The position numbers and the translations under genes were made by a program. A stretch of 64,000 nucleotides of DNA from Diadema setosum (Eukaryota; Echinodermata; Echinoidea; Diadematoida; Diadematidae), in assembly GCA_033980235.1 (NCBI GenBank), contig CM067059.1:17928100-17992099 (forward strand), written 5' to 3'. The notes below the pieces were generated by a model. The model was given only the letters and a program-made list of their open reading frames with translations, was not told where the DNA came from and made no database searches. How positions within the stretch are numbered: the first letter of the stretch is position 1; each line of letters begins with the position of its first letter. Shown piece by piece: positions 23,270 through 34,621 of this stretch.

Positions 23270-25070
23270 TTGAAAGAGCGGGATCCGAAACATGGACCCG
23301 TTTCTAGACACTGTACGTTTTAAATTTGATATGAAAAAAACAAACAAACGCATATTCCCCAAAGTGCATGCAAATTTGCGATTTAAATTGAAGTGCGTTG
23401 CTGTGAAGATATGCGTCTGAATTCGTATGATTCTGTCGAGATAATTTTTCAGTGCCGACTGAGTTGAAAGAGGATGTGTGATTTTCCTTCCCTAAGTCGC
23501 CATATTTTTATTTGTTTTGCTTACATTTCTATTGCCATACTCTGAAAATGAATTGTTCTCGCGCTCCGATTCGCAACATTACCGCTCTGTGATGTACGGC
23601 GCGGGCCAGTCTGAAATAAAAACAAGAAAAATTGTTAATCCGGAAACGACATCTTTCGGATTACTAACCTTCGTAAAAGATAAACATCTTTCCATCGTCG
23701 AACTTATTTAACTTTGGACTGAGATTTAAACCTTCGGAATAGCGAACTACAGTAACAATAATTTGCTACAATTTTTTTCATCGACATTTCGTGAAGCACG
23801 ATGCGTTTCGGTAGTTTGAAACGTGTTAATGTTGCGATGTCTTTCCCCTGCTAGTGCAGACTAAGTTCAATCATGGCGAAAGTTCCGTTACGAAATAAAA
23901 AATGATTCAAGTCTTTTCAACAATAACACGCTTCGGTTTATAGTTTTTATGCGTTTAAACGCAGTTTTTAGTTTCGTACAAAAACCGCAAGTCTTTTCTG
24001 CAACGCTCTTGCGTTTTAGATACAGCGTTGCTTGTGATTTGATGGACTTGCATTTGACTATTAGAATTAGTGTTTAAACGCAATTGAGTTTAAGTTTCTT
24101 ACAATTTTCTAGTGTCGGATGATTATGAAATGCAAGTCTTTTCTGCGTTCCGTGTTTGATGGACTTGCATTTGATTTTGGGGGTTGCGTTTAATTCTTAA
24201 TTTTGCGTAAGAAGTAAAAAAATAATGCAGGTCTTTTCAAAAATAACTCACTTCCGTAGATGTTTAGAGATGCGTTTAAACGCAGTTTCTTATAATTTCG
24301 TACAAAAAGTATGTCTTTTCTGCAATGCTCTTGCGTTGTAAATACAGCGTCGCGTGTGATTTGATGGACTTGCATTGGATTTTTAGAATCGCGTTGAAAC
24401 GCAACTGAGTTTTAAAGAAGTTCCCTACAATTTTCAAGTTTCGTATATCAAACGCAAGTCTATTCAGCGTTCCGTGTGATGACATGGACTTACAATTGCA
24501 TTTGATTTTCAGAGCTGCATTTAATTTTTAATTTTGCATACGAAAAAACAAACAAAATAATGCAAGACTTTTCAACAATAACGCACCTCCGTAGATGTTA
24601 GAGATGCTTTTAAACCTCAAGTCTTCCCTGCAACGCTCTTGCATTTGAATACAGCGTTGCGCGTGATTGATGGACTTCATTTTATTTTTAGAGTTGCGTT
24701 TCAACGCAATTGAGTTTCAGGTTCATACAACTATTTTCTAGTTTCATACTATATCAAACGCAAGCCTTTTGGCAGCAACGCACTTGCGTTTATGTGCAAA
24801 GTTGCTCGTGATTTGATACACCTGCATTTAATTTTCAGCTGCATTTATAATTACATGTAGTTGCATTTGATTAATTTTCTAAAAACGGGCCCAGGTTTCT
24901 ATTAACGCTTCGGAATAATTAACGTTAGAATATTCGGATAAACAGAAACACCTACACGTGTATTTCATGTTCTGATAATGATTTTCTACTAGGACCTTTA
25001 TGTGTACAAAGTTTTTGCGTTTTGAGAATAACGAGCAGAAAAGGGGGAAAGTGAACTGCTTTGGTGGGTA
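23270..25070 (-). mobile_element. Array-containing element, copy B (inverted relative to copy A)
   Basis: Read on the minus strand it follows the same order as 9130-10670: the GGTCCTAGTAGA side, a boundary like GGGCCCGTTTTTAGAAAA, the array (about 23900-24870), then the module with AGTGCCGACTGAGTTG, ending in GTTTCTAGAAACGGG-like sequence near 23300. The array repeats CGCAAGTCTTTTCTGCAACG-type phrases. No coding capacity is visible. Confidence 0.65.
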
Positions 25071-26384
25071 GCCAACTACATGTAATACTCCAATGTAAAT
25101 GAATGTATGCCCTTTCATTTATGGCGTACAAGACAATATGGACGCATGGCGCGAACGCTACCACGCCATACACTAGGGAATTACCGATTAGAAATGCAGC
25201 GAATCAGAGCGGGAAAACAATTTATTCTTTTTTAAGAGAATGGCGATAAGATTTTGAGCGAAAAATTATGTCGACTTAGACGAGGGAATAAACACGTATT
25301 TCAGCTCAGTTGGCACTAAAAAATCAGGTCGACTTACGCGAGTTGTCGACTTATAAATGTCGACTAAGACGAAGAAATTTTCAAGGAATAACAAGACAAA
25401 AATCGGGACTTTTTTATCGTGTCGACTTAAGCAATGTCGAGGTTTACTGTACTAAAGCTCCATAGTTTCAGCAGAGCCAGATGTGTATGTACCTCCCTGG
25501 TTTCAGGAAGGAGGTACTAGGCGAGCTCGCCTGGTACCTCCTTGGTTTCAGGTGCAGGGAGCTCTCATCAGCTAGCTCTCGCCAACTACAGCACGTGTCT
25601 CCAACAGCATGCACGTATCACACAGCACAGGGTTACTAATACATGTACTATACATAGCCCCTCTTTCCTCCCAGGCCCCATGCAATTGACACGATGTTTA
25701 CGACCCATTCAGCGCGTACGCAAATTCCTTTACCCTGCGGTTTTTGCCTGGCGGCAAACCTGCTTTGAAGTTCCTGGAAATTTCCACCAGCTTGTTGCCT
25801 GGCTGGCACGGCCATGGGTGTCAAGTTTCCGTCAATCTACCTAGCTATTGTGAATGTTTTTCTTATACACTTGTCACTTCATTACACACATTTTGCTTCA
25901 CCTGAGAAGCTGCTTACAAGAGTGGTCTCACGCTCATGTAAGGGGAACAAATACTATATTTCGGATACTATTTCAGATACTTCTTGATTACGCCTCTCAT
26001 CGACGCAAATTAAGGTAATCACAGCGTTACTAACGCGTAATAGTGCAATGCCTTTCGTGGTTTCATTTGTTTGCTAGTTTGTCCGTTTTTTAAGCTTCCA
26101 TGAAATCAACTGTGTAAGTGTTAAGCACAAGACAAAGGGAAGACTTAATCCGGGCGTTCCCGAACGCTGGCTACATGGAGCAATGGCTTCGTGGTCGATT
26201 GGGTGCAGTGAAGTTGACGCTATTGTGTTTGAAACAAAGGCACTAAACAAAAGACTTTTAAGCTGGCGTTCCCGGAACGCGGACGGCATGGGCGCATGCC
26301 AAGCTCGTGCCAAGGTGGCTACTTAACAGATAAGAAGGCATGCCGGACGCGGGCGAACGCTTGTGAGATAAAATCTGTCACGCC
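25071..26384. other. Non-coding, with a 36-bp palindrome
   Basis: GTCGACTTA-rich DNA from about 25290 ends at GTCGAGGTTTACTG plus TA (25449). A 36-bp palindrome with a single mismatched pair lies at 25508-25543. GCGTTCCCGGAACGC-type motifs lie near 26150-26290, close to the right terminus of the enclosing region. Confidence 0.55.
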
Positions 26385-26446
26385 TTACTAAAATGTTCTC
26401 TCACTGTCCCCATCTTGCATGGGGGAGGGGGGGGGGGGGAGGGAGG

Positions 26447-26690
26447 GGTGCTGTGGCATAATGGATAAAACTCCTGACTCCCAATCGGAGGACCCGAGTT
26501 CGATTCCCACCCAGTGCTTACGTCCGTGGACAAGATGTTTTAACCCACCATGTCCCTCTCCACCCAGGTGTATAAATGGGTACCTGGCAACGCTAAGGTA
26601 ATAATAATGGCAAGGCCGTCTGGTAGAGCGGTGGCAACACTATAGAGGATATCTCTGGATAAATAAGACATTATTATTGTTATTATTATA
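26447..26690 (+). mobile_element. tRNA-derived SINE (short type)
   Basis: The head has RNA polymerase III promoter boxes: an A-box-like TGGCATAATGG and a B-box GAGTTCGATTCC, with a tRNA-like ACTCCCAAT anticodon region. The central part CCACCCAGGTGTATAAATGG is nearly identical to that of the SINE at 59792. The tail is a TTATTATTGTTATTATTAT simple repeat. A G-rich run (26422-26449) precedes it. Confidence 0.8.
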
Positions 26691-26944
26691 TCACTGGACC
26701 AGTCAGCCACACACAATCTCATTCACCAGGGTAAACTAAAGGTTGAACTATCTGTTTGCGATGTATACCTTCTTGAAACTGTCACATGACACATGATGAG
26801 TGTCGTCATATTAAAGGTCCAGTTTACCTTTGGGAGCAGCGATTTCAAAAATGTTCAAGATATCACATTTGGTGCATATGTGTAGGTCTGTTGCATCACA
26901 AAACATCCTACCATATAAAATTTTCACAATAAAGCCTAAAACAT

Positions 26945-29182
26945 ATTAAGTAAGAAAACAATTGCAAGAAAACCTTGGGTAACGAAAGGCATTCTGAAAT
27001 CCATAAACAGGAAACAGAGATTATTTTGTGCATATATTAACATGCCTTATAGTAAAAATAAGCTGATGTATAAGCGGTATAGAAATAAGTTAAATTGTAT
27101 AATACGTGCTTCAAAGCGATCATATTTCACAAACTTAGTCATGAGAAATAAAACCAACCTTTGTAAAACTTGGAAGATTGTTAATGAAATTTTGGGGAGA
27201 TGTAATATATCCAAGCTCCCAAATTCTGTTGAAGTGCTCGGAAAAAAGATTGAAGATGACAAAGAAATTGCTAATGAGTTCAATAAGTATTTCTCTGATA
27301 TTGGTGTTTCTGTTGGTAACAATGTTGACACTGGTAAAAAATGTTTCACAGGTTTTTTGAACTCTAAAATTTCTGAATCACCCTTTTTCATGCCTACTGA
27401 CGAGTCAGAAATAATTGAGATCACAAAAAGTCTGAAAGTTCAGCTTCCTGTGGACATGATGGATAAAGTTCTACATTTATTAAGAGAATTATTCACTTCA
27501 TTGCTCAGCCATTGTGCTATATTTTCAACCTTTCACTTTCCTCAGGCATAGTTCCAAACTCCCGTAAGCTAGCCAAAGTTATTCCGGTTTTTAAAAAGAA
27601 CGAAAAACATCTCATAGAAAATTACAGACCAATCTCACTCCTCCCTACTCTCTCTAAAATCCTCGAGCGTATTATGCACAAAAGATTGTACAAGTACCTG
27701 TCAGAAAAGAATGTATTGATTAAAGAACAATTTGGAGTCCGACCATCTTGCTCTACTGAAACAGCCCTTTTACATGTCATGGAGCAGATAACAGCTGCTT
27801 TAGAGAGAAAAGAAATTCCTTTGGCCATTTACGTCGACTTGTCCAAAGCATTCGACTCAGTAGACCATGGTATTCTGCTACACAAATTAGAACACTACGG
27901 CATTCGAGGTGTACTCAGTGGTCGAAGTCAATATACTGGTTTTAAGGGCACCAATTCAGACATTCTACCCATAACGTGTGGGGTACCACAAGGGAGAATA
28001 TTGGGACCACTTTTATTTTTGGTATACATGAATGACATCATCAATGCGTCCAATGTACTTCGTTTTGTACTGTATGCGAATGACGTAAACATTTTGGCTT
28101 CTCATTCTGACAAAACAATATTGAACAAAATGACGAACGATGAATTGCAAAAAGTCTGATGGTTTAAAGCTAACAGATTACAAATGAATGCAAGTAAAAC
28201 AAAATATATGATATTTCAGTCCTCTGGAATGAAGCTGTCACATGAAGATATGATGATATACGCAGATTGTAATGTTATTTCCAGAGTTGATTCAATTAAT
28301 TTTCTTGGGGTTATTATAGATGAAAGATTATCCTGGAAAAATCACATCAATCACATTCATGGCAAGATCAGCGTATCCATTGGGATGATTTATAAGCTTC
28401 GCGTGATATTACCAAGGAAAACCCTTTTGATGTTACACAACGCCTTATGTAGACTACTGTAACTTGGTTTGGTCTGGAGCCACTGAGCGTGACTTAAATC
28501 GTCTTACTGTTCTTCAGAAAAAAGCTATTCGATTGTGTACAAACTCTCATTATCTTGCTCACACTCCTCCCCTTTTCAAAGACGTAGGCTGTTTATCCCT
28601 CAAAGATAGGATCATTTATAGAACGAGTATTTTTATGTTTAAATATGTACATTTGATATTGCCGTGTATTTTTGATGATTATTTTAAAACGCATTCTATG
28701 AGTCATAATTTTAATACACGTTATAAACAAAACTTTGTTTTGCTATTATGTCGATTTAAAATGAAATATAGGAACTCAGTGCAATATAAAGGTGCAAAAA
28801 TATAGAATTCATTAGAATATAATCTTAAGTGCATTATGAGTTTAAATCATTTTAAGTTAAAATTGAAATATCTTTTTGAATCTTATGATTAATCATGTTT
28901 TTATCAAGGTAATGGAACATTATATATTCATGACGTTCTGTTTTGTGTTGTATTTATGTATGTTCTGTTTGTTTTTATGTGTATTTTTGTCTATTATTAT
29001 CTAGTGATTATGTAACATTTTGTATTTTGTATTTTCATGCCAATCTGTTTTTTAATGTACTTCTGTATCAGGGAATCACAATCTTCAAGCCACTGGCTTT
29101 TTCGTGATTTTCCTTGCCATCTGATTATTGTACAAATATTGGCTGTATTGCTTTTATGAAATCAATAAATTGAATTGAATTG
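26945..29182 (+). mobile_element. Degenerate, 5'-truncated LINE (jockey/CR1 group)
   Basis: It starts within the linker between endonuclease and RT (RKPWVTKGILKSINRKQ near 26960) and ends in an ATTGAATTGAATTG tail near 29180. It lacks the endonuclease. Clade is inferred from RT phrasing only. Confidence 0.85.
26955..28805 (+). pseudogene. LINE reverse transcriptase, disrupted
   Basis: The frame would copy LINE RNA at a nicked target. The pre-RT part runs to about 27470, where a frameshift moves the reading into the frame of IFNLSLSSGIVPN. RT blocks follow: ENYRPISLLPTLSKILE, FGVRPSCSTETAL, YVDLSKAFDSVDH, CGVPQGRILGPLLFLVY. The catalytic YADD box reads YAND (28073-28084), so one metal-binding Asp is lost. 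Residues expected after YGIRGV are deleted near 27912. A TGA interrupts at about 28157 before the WFKANRLQMNASKTKYMIF block, and another frame change occurs near 28460. The thumb and C-terminal region continue to 28805. This copy cannot encode an active enzyme. Confidence 0.85.
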
Positions 29183-30482
29183 AGATACCAGTGTTTTTCT
29201 CAATAAACCGTAACTGTAGACGGTTTAGTCTGGAAACATTCTTATTATAATTATTGTTCACATTTTGTGTATTTAACAAACTTAAACATCGATCATAGGG
29301 ATTCAAATTTTTACAGTGGTTGTTTCTATCCCTAACTCATATTTTAGAACTATTTTGAAGCAGTAATGCTAGGTTTTTGTTTCATCTGCAAATGGTAAAA
29401 TTATGCCTTTAACCCACCACCCCATAAAATTCATGGGAATATTATACAATCCTACTTCTGTAAATCAAAGATTTTCAGGACTTTTTCCCTACTCTGGGTG
29501 GTGTTACATAATTTGTCTGTGTCTGTACAGCTTGTATCAAGAAAAATAAGTGTTGCAAACCAAATCTTGTGTTAAATTTCCCCATAGGGATCGCACAGGG
29601 GTAGAAACCATGGGAATTTTGGACTGTGTCCGAAAGTTAAAGGTGTGGTTCACACATTTAAAGGCACTCTATTTCATTTTCACCACACAGCTTTGGAAAA
29701 TGCATGGTCAAATTTTCTACACAATGTGGCAGGTATTATTATTGCCATTGTGATCGAACAAATGAACACCATTGCCTCCCCCCCCCCATGCCCTCAAACC
29801 CTCGTCCCCGCCCTGTTCTTCTTAGGTAATAGTCTGCAATGGTGCATGGAAGGTGCACTTGTGGTACTCGGGTGAGCGCTAGAACCACTGGGTATCTCGT
29901 TATTCTGATGTCTATTCTGGTGTTGCCTCCAGTGTTCGCACACACTAGTGATCAGTAACGTCAGACTTTAAATACATTCATGTCCCGTTCAATATATATG
30001 AATACATGCATTGTTTCACTGGTGCTCTTATTCCCCCCTCAAAAGATCCTATATCTTGATTATTTTTATATCCCTCTCAGTCACTCTTGTCTTAAAATTG
30101 TTTACATGTATCTTCTTTCCCATCTGCACACTATCTCTAGTGGTCATTTATGACTGTTTCCCCTTTGTCCAGTCATCTGTACCTCTGTCATGTTCACTTT
30201 GTTCATAGTGGAGATATTGATTTGTTGTGTCCTGCCTTTGGTTTCCAAATAATGTAATAGCAGATATTGTGTGATTCAGTTAATTTATGACATTCTTGAG
30301 ATGCTGAAAATAATCAACGAAGGAAAGAAACATTCAAAAGATTCTTGTGCAACTGTGCATCTTCATAATGTTGTTCTGATAAAATTATAAAATTCCTGTA
30401 TTAAATAATTTGATCAAGGAGAATTCCAGTTGCAAGCCATTTGGAATATATATCCTTATTTCCTACTCCTTCCATTCTGCAG
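29183..30482. other. Probable upstream MTR intron
   Basis: No exon is recognised. A short fragment of the CTCAGGTGAGC-family repeat (GGTACTCGGGTGAGCGCTAG, near 29860-29900) is the only repeat I can name. The stretch ends in a pyrimidine tract and AG acceptor directly before the MTR exon. Confidence 0.5.
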
Positions 30483-30686
30483 GGAATCCGGCCAGCCCCG
30501 GGTTATCCCAGCCAACCTGACCACACAGAGAAACGTACTATGTGGAAGCTAATGGACATTGAGCGCCAGACAGGTATCAAGCTGACTGAGTCCCTGGCCA
30601 TGGACCCCGCTGCCTCTGTCTCAGGCCTCTACTTTGCCCATCCCAAGTCCTTTTACTTTGCTGTCAGCAAGATTACAAAAGATCAG
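30483..30686 (+). CDS. MTR: Methionine synthase, penultimate coding exon (activation domain)
   Basis: This 204-base exon encodes 68 residues, phase 0 at both ends. It is preceded by TTCCATTCTGCAG and followed by the donor GTGAAA. It starts [17 protein letters not shown] and includes [18 protein letters not shown] and [17 protein letters not shown] transfers a methyl group from methyltetrahydrofolate to homocysteine through cobalamin in the cytosol. This part is the C-terminal AdoMet-binding reactivation domain, and R-P-A-P-G-Y is the family's AdoMet-binding RxxxGY motif. The reading is nearly identical in pattern to vertebrate MTR. The remaining exons upstream are not seen in the window. Reading past the donor meets a stop after 10 codons, supporting the splice site. 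Confidence 0.95.
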
Positions 30687-31422
30687 GTGAAATATCTGAA
30701 ACAAAGATTTAATTTGTAATGTTGTTTCACATGGATCCTTCTTTGCTGTCTTATCATTTTTCAATTTGCACATATAACATATAAGGACAACAGAACTGTT
30801 TTTGATTTGATGATAGGAACTGGGGCATGTATACTTTCTAGAAAGATTGAGGTATCATTCATTGCAGCTTTTGCCCAAACTGAGTATCCATACCATGCAC
30901 ATGTAGTGTGTGTACATTGTGACTATATGCAAGAAAAGGAGCATATCTCTGTAGCTCCTAATCTTCATTGGTTATAATTTTCAGAATTTAACTTTCCCCT
31001 GTTCAAGCCAAGATGAAAGGAACACATTCCTTCTTGAAAATCATACCTGGGCATCTATCCCTGTGTGCTGGACTACTATTGTAGAAAATCACAGGAGGCC
31101 CGCATGTATATATTTTGGAAATTCAGCATCCAGTGTAAGGCCTTATAGGAAACCCAAACCCAAAGAGAAATACGGATTGAGTGAAAGCAGCAACATTAGT
31201 AGAACACAGTGAAAGTTTGAGGAAAATCAGACAATCGATGCAAAAGTTATGATTTTTTTTTTTTTTTTAGTTTTGGTGTTGGAACGGCTGGATGAGGAGA
31301 CTACTAGAGGTTATTGATGTATGTGTAGACAACAAATTAAAAAAAATATAAAGGGAATTCCACAAAAATTCCTTTTTCATGAAAATTACACATTCCATCA
31401 TCTTGATACTGACATATGTTAA

Positions 31423-31497
31423 AGGGACTGTACAGTACTGGTTGAGGTGGGGATTCATGTTTTGAACATTCATAAGTGAGATAACGAGAAACCTCTT
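31423..31497 (+). repeat. TTAA-flanked inverted-repeat element, left-end fragment
   Basis: TTAAAGGGACTGTACAGT followed by GGTTGAGGTGGGGATTCA matches the left end of the full copy at 32225. Only about 75 bases are present. Confidence 0.7.
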
Positions 31498-31549
31498 AGG
31501 AACTAGACTTGGAATTTGTCAACACTGACAAATTAGGTGATCCGATATA

Positions 31550-32770
31550 TTCAGAAATAAATATTATGACCTTTGACCCTAATTTACCTAGAAAAGACAG
31601 TGTCTGATGGAGTAGTTGTTAGTTTATGAAATGATGTGCATGACATGGACTAAACATGTGCAAAATATGGGGGTTAAAGGGCATGTTTTTCTTGAGCTAT
31701 TGCAAAGAAAGTCATTGAAAGAAAGACATATCTCCTGATATTGAAGCTAAGCATCAATTTCAACCAGGTCTTTGGACGTAATCCCGACTTCCAATAAGAA
31801 TATGGATCACATGAACAATAGCCCAGTTTCATCTACAACATATTAAAATCTGGGAGAAATTCACTGAAGGATAAATTAGCTAGTGCTCGTTAAAGACAGT
31901 CATGTCATTTTTCATTTCCAGAAAAAATGTACTGCTATTGAAATAATACCTCATTTGCACAGCCAAAAAAAGGCCTTCCGACCAAAGCGTTATTTTACAA
32001 AATGATCCATCTATCGAGGTCCATGTGTGTGCAAAATATGACGGTGATACCATATACACTAATGAGATTACAGAATGAAGTATATTTGACCTTTGACCCC
32101 ACTTTACACAGCCAAGATGGCATCTGAGCAAAAAGTTGTTATTTTGTGAAATGATTCTTGCAACATGTTCCTTACGTGTGCAAAATGTGAGAAAGAAAGG
32201 ACATGTATTTACCAAGATACAGGCTTAAAGGGACTGTACAGTAGTGGTTGAGGTGGGGATTCACGTTTTGAACATTCCTAAGTGAGATAATGAGAAACCT
32301 CATGAAATATGAAAGAGCATGTGATTTTAAAAAGGATTCAATGTTTATTTGATGAAAATTGGTTTTCAAATGGCTGAGATATCCCCAAAAGTGATAATAA
32401 TAAAAGGCGACATGCCCCAACTTTATTAGGATCTTGGTGTTTCACCTTGTTTTTGGATATCTCAGACATTTCAAAACCGATTTTCATCAAATAAACTTTT
32501 GATACCCCTTAAAATTGCATGCTCTTTGACATCTCATAGAGTGGTTTCTGAATATCTCGCAAAACGTTAAAAGCTAAATCCTCACCCCGACCAGAACTGT
32601 ACACACCCTTTAAACACTTTTGACCTTTGACCCTAATTTACCTACCCAAGATGGTGTCGGAGGAAGTAGTTGTTATTTTGTGAAATGTTAGTGACATGAA
32701 CTAAACATGTGCAAAATATGGGGTTGATAGCCATTGTTGTTGATCTATTGCACAGAAAGTGGAAGAAAGA
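31550..32770 (+). repeat. Diverged duplication with GACCTTTGACCC phrases
   Basis: The sequence GACCTTTGACCCTAATTTACCTA, then AGTAGTTGTTA(G/T)TTTATGAAATG and ACATGTGCAAAATATGGGG, occurs near 31570 and again near 32620, with a partial copy near 32090. The full inverted-repeat element at 32225 separates the last two. Non-coding. Confidence 0.6.
32225..32613. mobile_element. TTAA-flanked inverted-repeat element, full copy
   Basis: The left end TTAAAGGGACTGTACAGT is inverted at the right as ACTGTACACACCCTTTAA. The inner arms (TTGATGAAAATTGGTTTTCA against AAAACCGATTTTCATCAAAT) also pair, so nearly all 389 bp folds back. Both ends lie at TTAA. No transposase frame is present. Confidence 0.8.
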
Positions 32771-32924
32771 AGGAAAAATAAAGAAAAAATTAAGTTATTG
32801 TATAGAAATTTGAAGGAGAAGCATAAAAAAAAAATCAGAAAAAGATAAAGTTAGGGAGGGAGAGAAGACTAACTGAAGAAAAAGAAGAAAAAAGTGTTTA
32901 AAAAAAAGCTTTAAAAATATCGGC

Positions 32925-32997
32925 AGGGGTGAGCCTCGAACCAGGGACCTTAGGATTACAAGTCGGATGCGCTATGCACTGACCTATTTCATCCTCC
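32925..32997 (-). repeat. tRNA-like relic (possible SINE head)
   Basis: On the minus strand there is a TAGGTCAGTGCATAGCGC D-arm-like part, an ACTTGTAATC anticodon region (TGT) and a B-box-like GGTTCGAGGCT. The T-arm and acceptor stems do not pair properly, so it is not a functional tRNA gene. Confidence 0.4.
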
Positions 32998-34097
32998 ATA
33001 GGCCCTGTGTATTAAGCAAAATGACGCTGCATCGAAGCTAAGTGCCATTTTCAACCAAGTTTTTTTTTTTTTTTTGATGAAAAAACGGAGGGCACACTTA
33101 CGATAGCCCAAAGTCTCAGCTACAACATATTAAAATCTTGGAGAAATTCACTGAAGCATAAGTGAGCTAGTGCTCGAAAAAGATAGTCATGTCAATTTTC
33201 ATTTCGAGAAAAGCTGCGCTCCCCTAGAGATAACACGTAAACTGGTCAAATTTGACAAGGTTACTTTCAATCCATTTTTACAAGGTGATGCCGTCATCCA
33301 ATCAAAATTTTGTAATAAAAAACACATTAATGAAAGAGCATTAAATAAGCTACAACATACTGAAATCTGGGTGAAAATCGGCAAAGAATAAGTGAGATAT
33401 GCTCGAGTGAACATGAAATTTGATGACGTCATTTTTAAAATTTACTTTTTTTATTTTATTAAGAAATTTGATATCTTTTAATCATTTTTCCAGCATTGCC
33501 AACCCATGAAATGACATGTACAACTCATCAGCTTTCAGAATATGTAAAGAAAGTGGGGGGTCACTTTCCATCCTGACGAAAAAATTGAATTGAAAAAACA
33601 GGAAATTTCTATTGAATATGAGCTGTGCGTGCGTTTATGCGTACACATCCGTCCATTTTTTCAATTTTTAAAAAAATGCTCCAAATTGTCTGAAACGTGT
33701 GCAAAAAAATTTTGAGCTCCATTGGAGCATACAAATATTTCAACGCGCACGTATGCGAACGTTTTAAGGGAAGAGATGATTTCTGAGAAAATGAGTAGAA
33801 TGACCTTTACTTGAACTATATGTGAGGTAAATTTCATTGAAAAATTTCATTCCATTGAGATATGAATGAAAATGTGTTTTCATATAATGACGTCATAGTG
33901 ACATCACGGTCGATTGATCACTATGATTTTATTAGATCTGTCGTCTTTGGGAAACGATACATATATGGTATAATTTTGAAATTGATAGGCAGAGGACTTT
34001 CTGAGCTAACCTCTGCACAACTTTTGGGGAGAAATGAAGAAAAATAAAGAATCAGTACAGATACAGAAGGTGATTCGAGAGGATACTCGGATCACCT

Positions 34098-34405
34098 AAA
34101 TATGAAAGAGCATGTAATTTTAAAAAGGATTCAACGTTTATTTGATGAAAATTGGTTTTCAAATGGCTGAGATATCAAAAAAAGTGACAATAAAAGGCGA
34201 CAGGCCACGCCTTTTGTTAGGATCTCTTTGTTTCACCTTGTTTTTGGATATCAGCCATTTCAAAACCGATTTTCATCAACTAAACTTTTGATACCCCTTA
34301 GAAATGCATGCTCTTTAACATCTCATAGAGCGGTTTCTGAATATCTCGCAAAACGTTAAAAGCTAAATCCTCACCTCGACCAGAACTGTACAAAACACCC
34401 TTTAA
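34098..34405. mobile_element. TTAA-flanked inverted-repeat element, left-truncated copy
   Basis: It matches 32290-32613 closely and ends in ACACCCTTTAA. The first ~70 bases of the element are missing. The DIRS element begins 38 bases further right. Confidence 0.75.
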
Positions 34406-34443
34406 GGGTAGCAATCATTCCCCCTGCTTTCTGAAAGCGGTTA

Positions 34444-34621
34444 ATCTACTATCAGTATATCCGACCACCTATCTGTTATAGTATGCTATTATGTCCCTAT
34501 AATTGCCCATACATCGAACTAAATTTTTACGCTGATGGCCTACCATACACCGCCTGTGTTCCCCGGGACGTACGCACGTAACCTGTCACCCGCCATGACT
34601 ATTCCTCTTTCCCGTTCGCCC
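34444..34621 (+). repeat. DIRS left inverted terminal repeat
   Basis: The first ~27 bases (ATCTACTATCAGTATATCCG and a few more) are the left-specific extension. The remainder is inverted at 39228-39365. Confidence 0.85.

Larger units (their letters stand above)
17902..26385. mobile_element. Region bracketed by GGCGTGACAGATTT inverted termini (~8.5 kb)
   Basis: GGCGTGACAGATTT at the left is inverted as AAATCTGTCACGCC at the right. A further match (AGCGTTCGnCCGCGT) lies 10-25 bases in. Both outer edges are next to TTA, as expected for a 3-bp target duplication. GCGTTCC/GGAACGC motifs recur near both ends. No transposase frame is visible. It encloses a ~72-bp array, a 180-bp MITE and element copy B. 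Alternatively, two separate copies of one short element in opposite orientation could give the same ends. Confidence 0.5.

Noticed and set aside
22920..23273. 117-residue plus frame
   Set aside because: It has no domain and partly overlaps element copy B. It is likely a chance opening.
32925..32997. Functional tRNA-Thr on the minus strand
   Set aside because: The anticodon region and B box are suggestive, but the T-arm and acceptor stems do not pair, so it is kept only as a relic.
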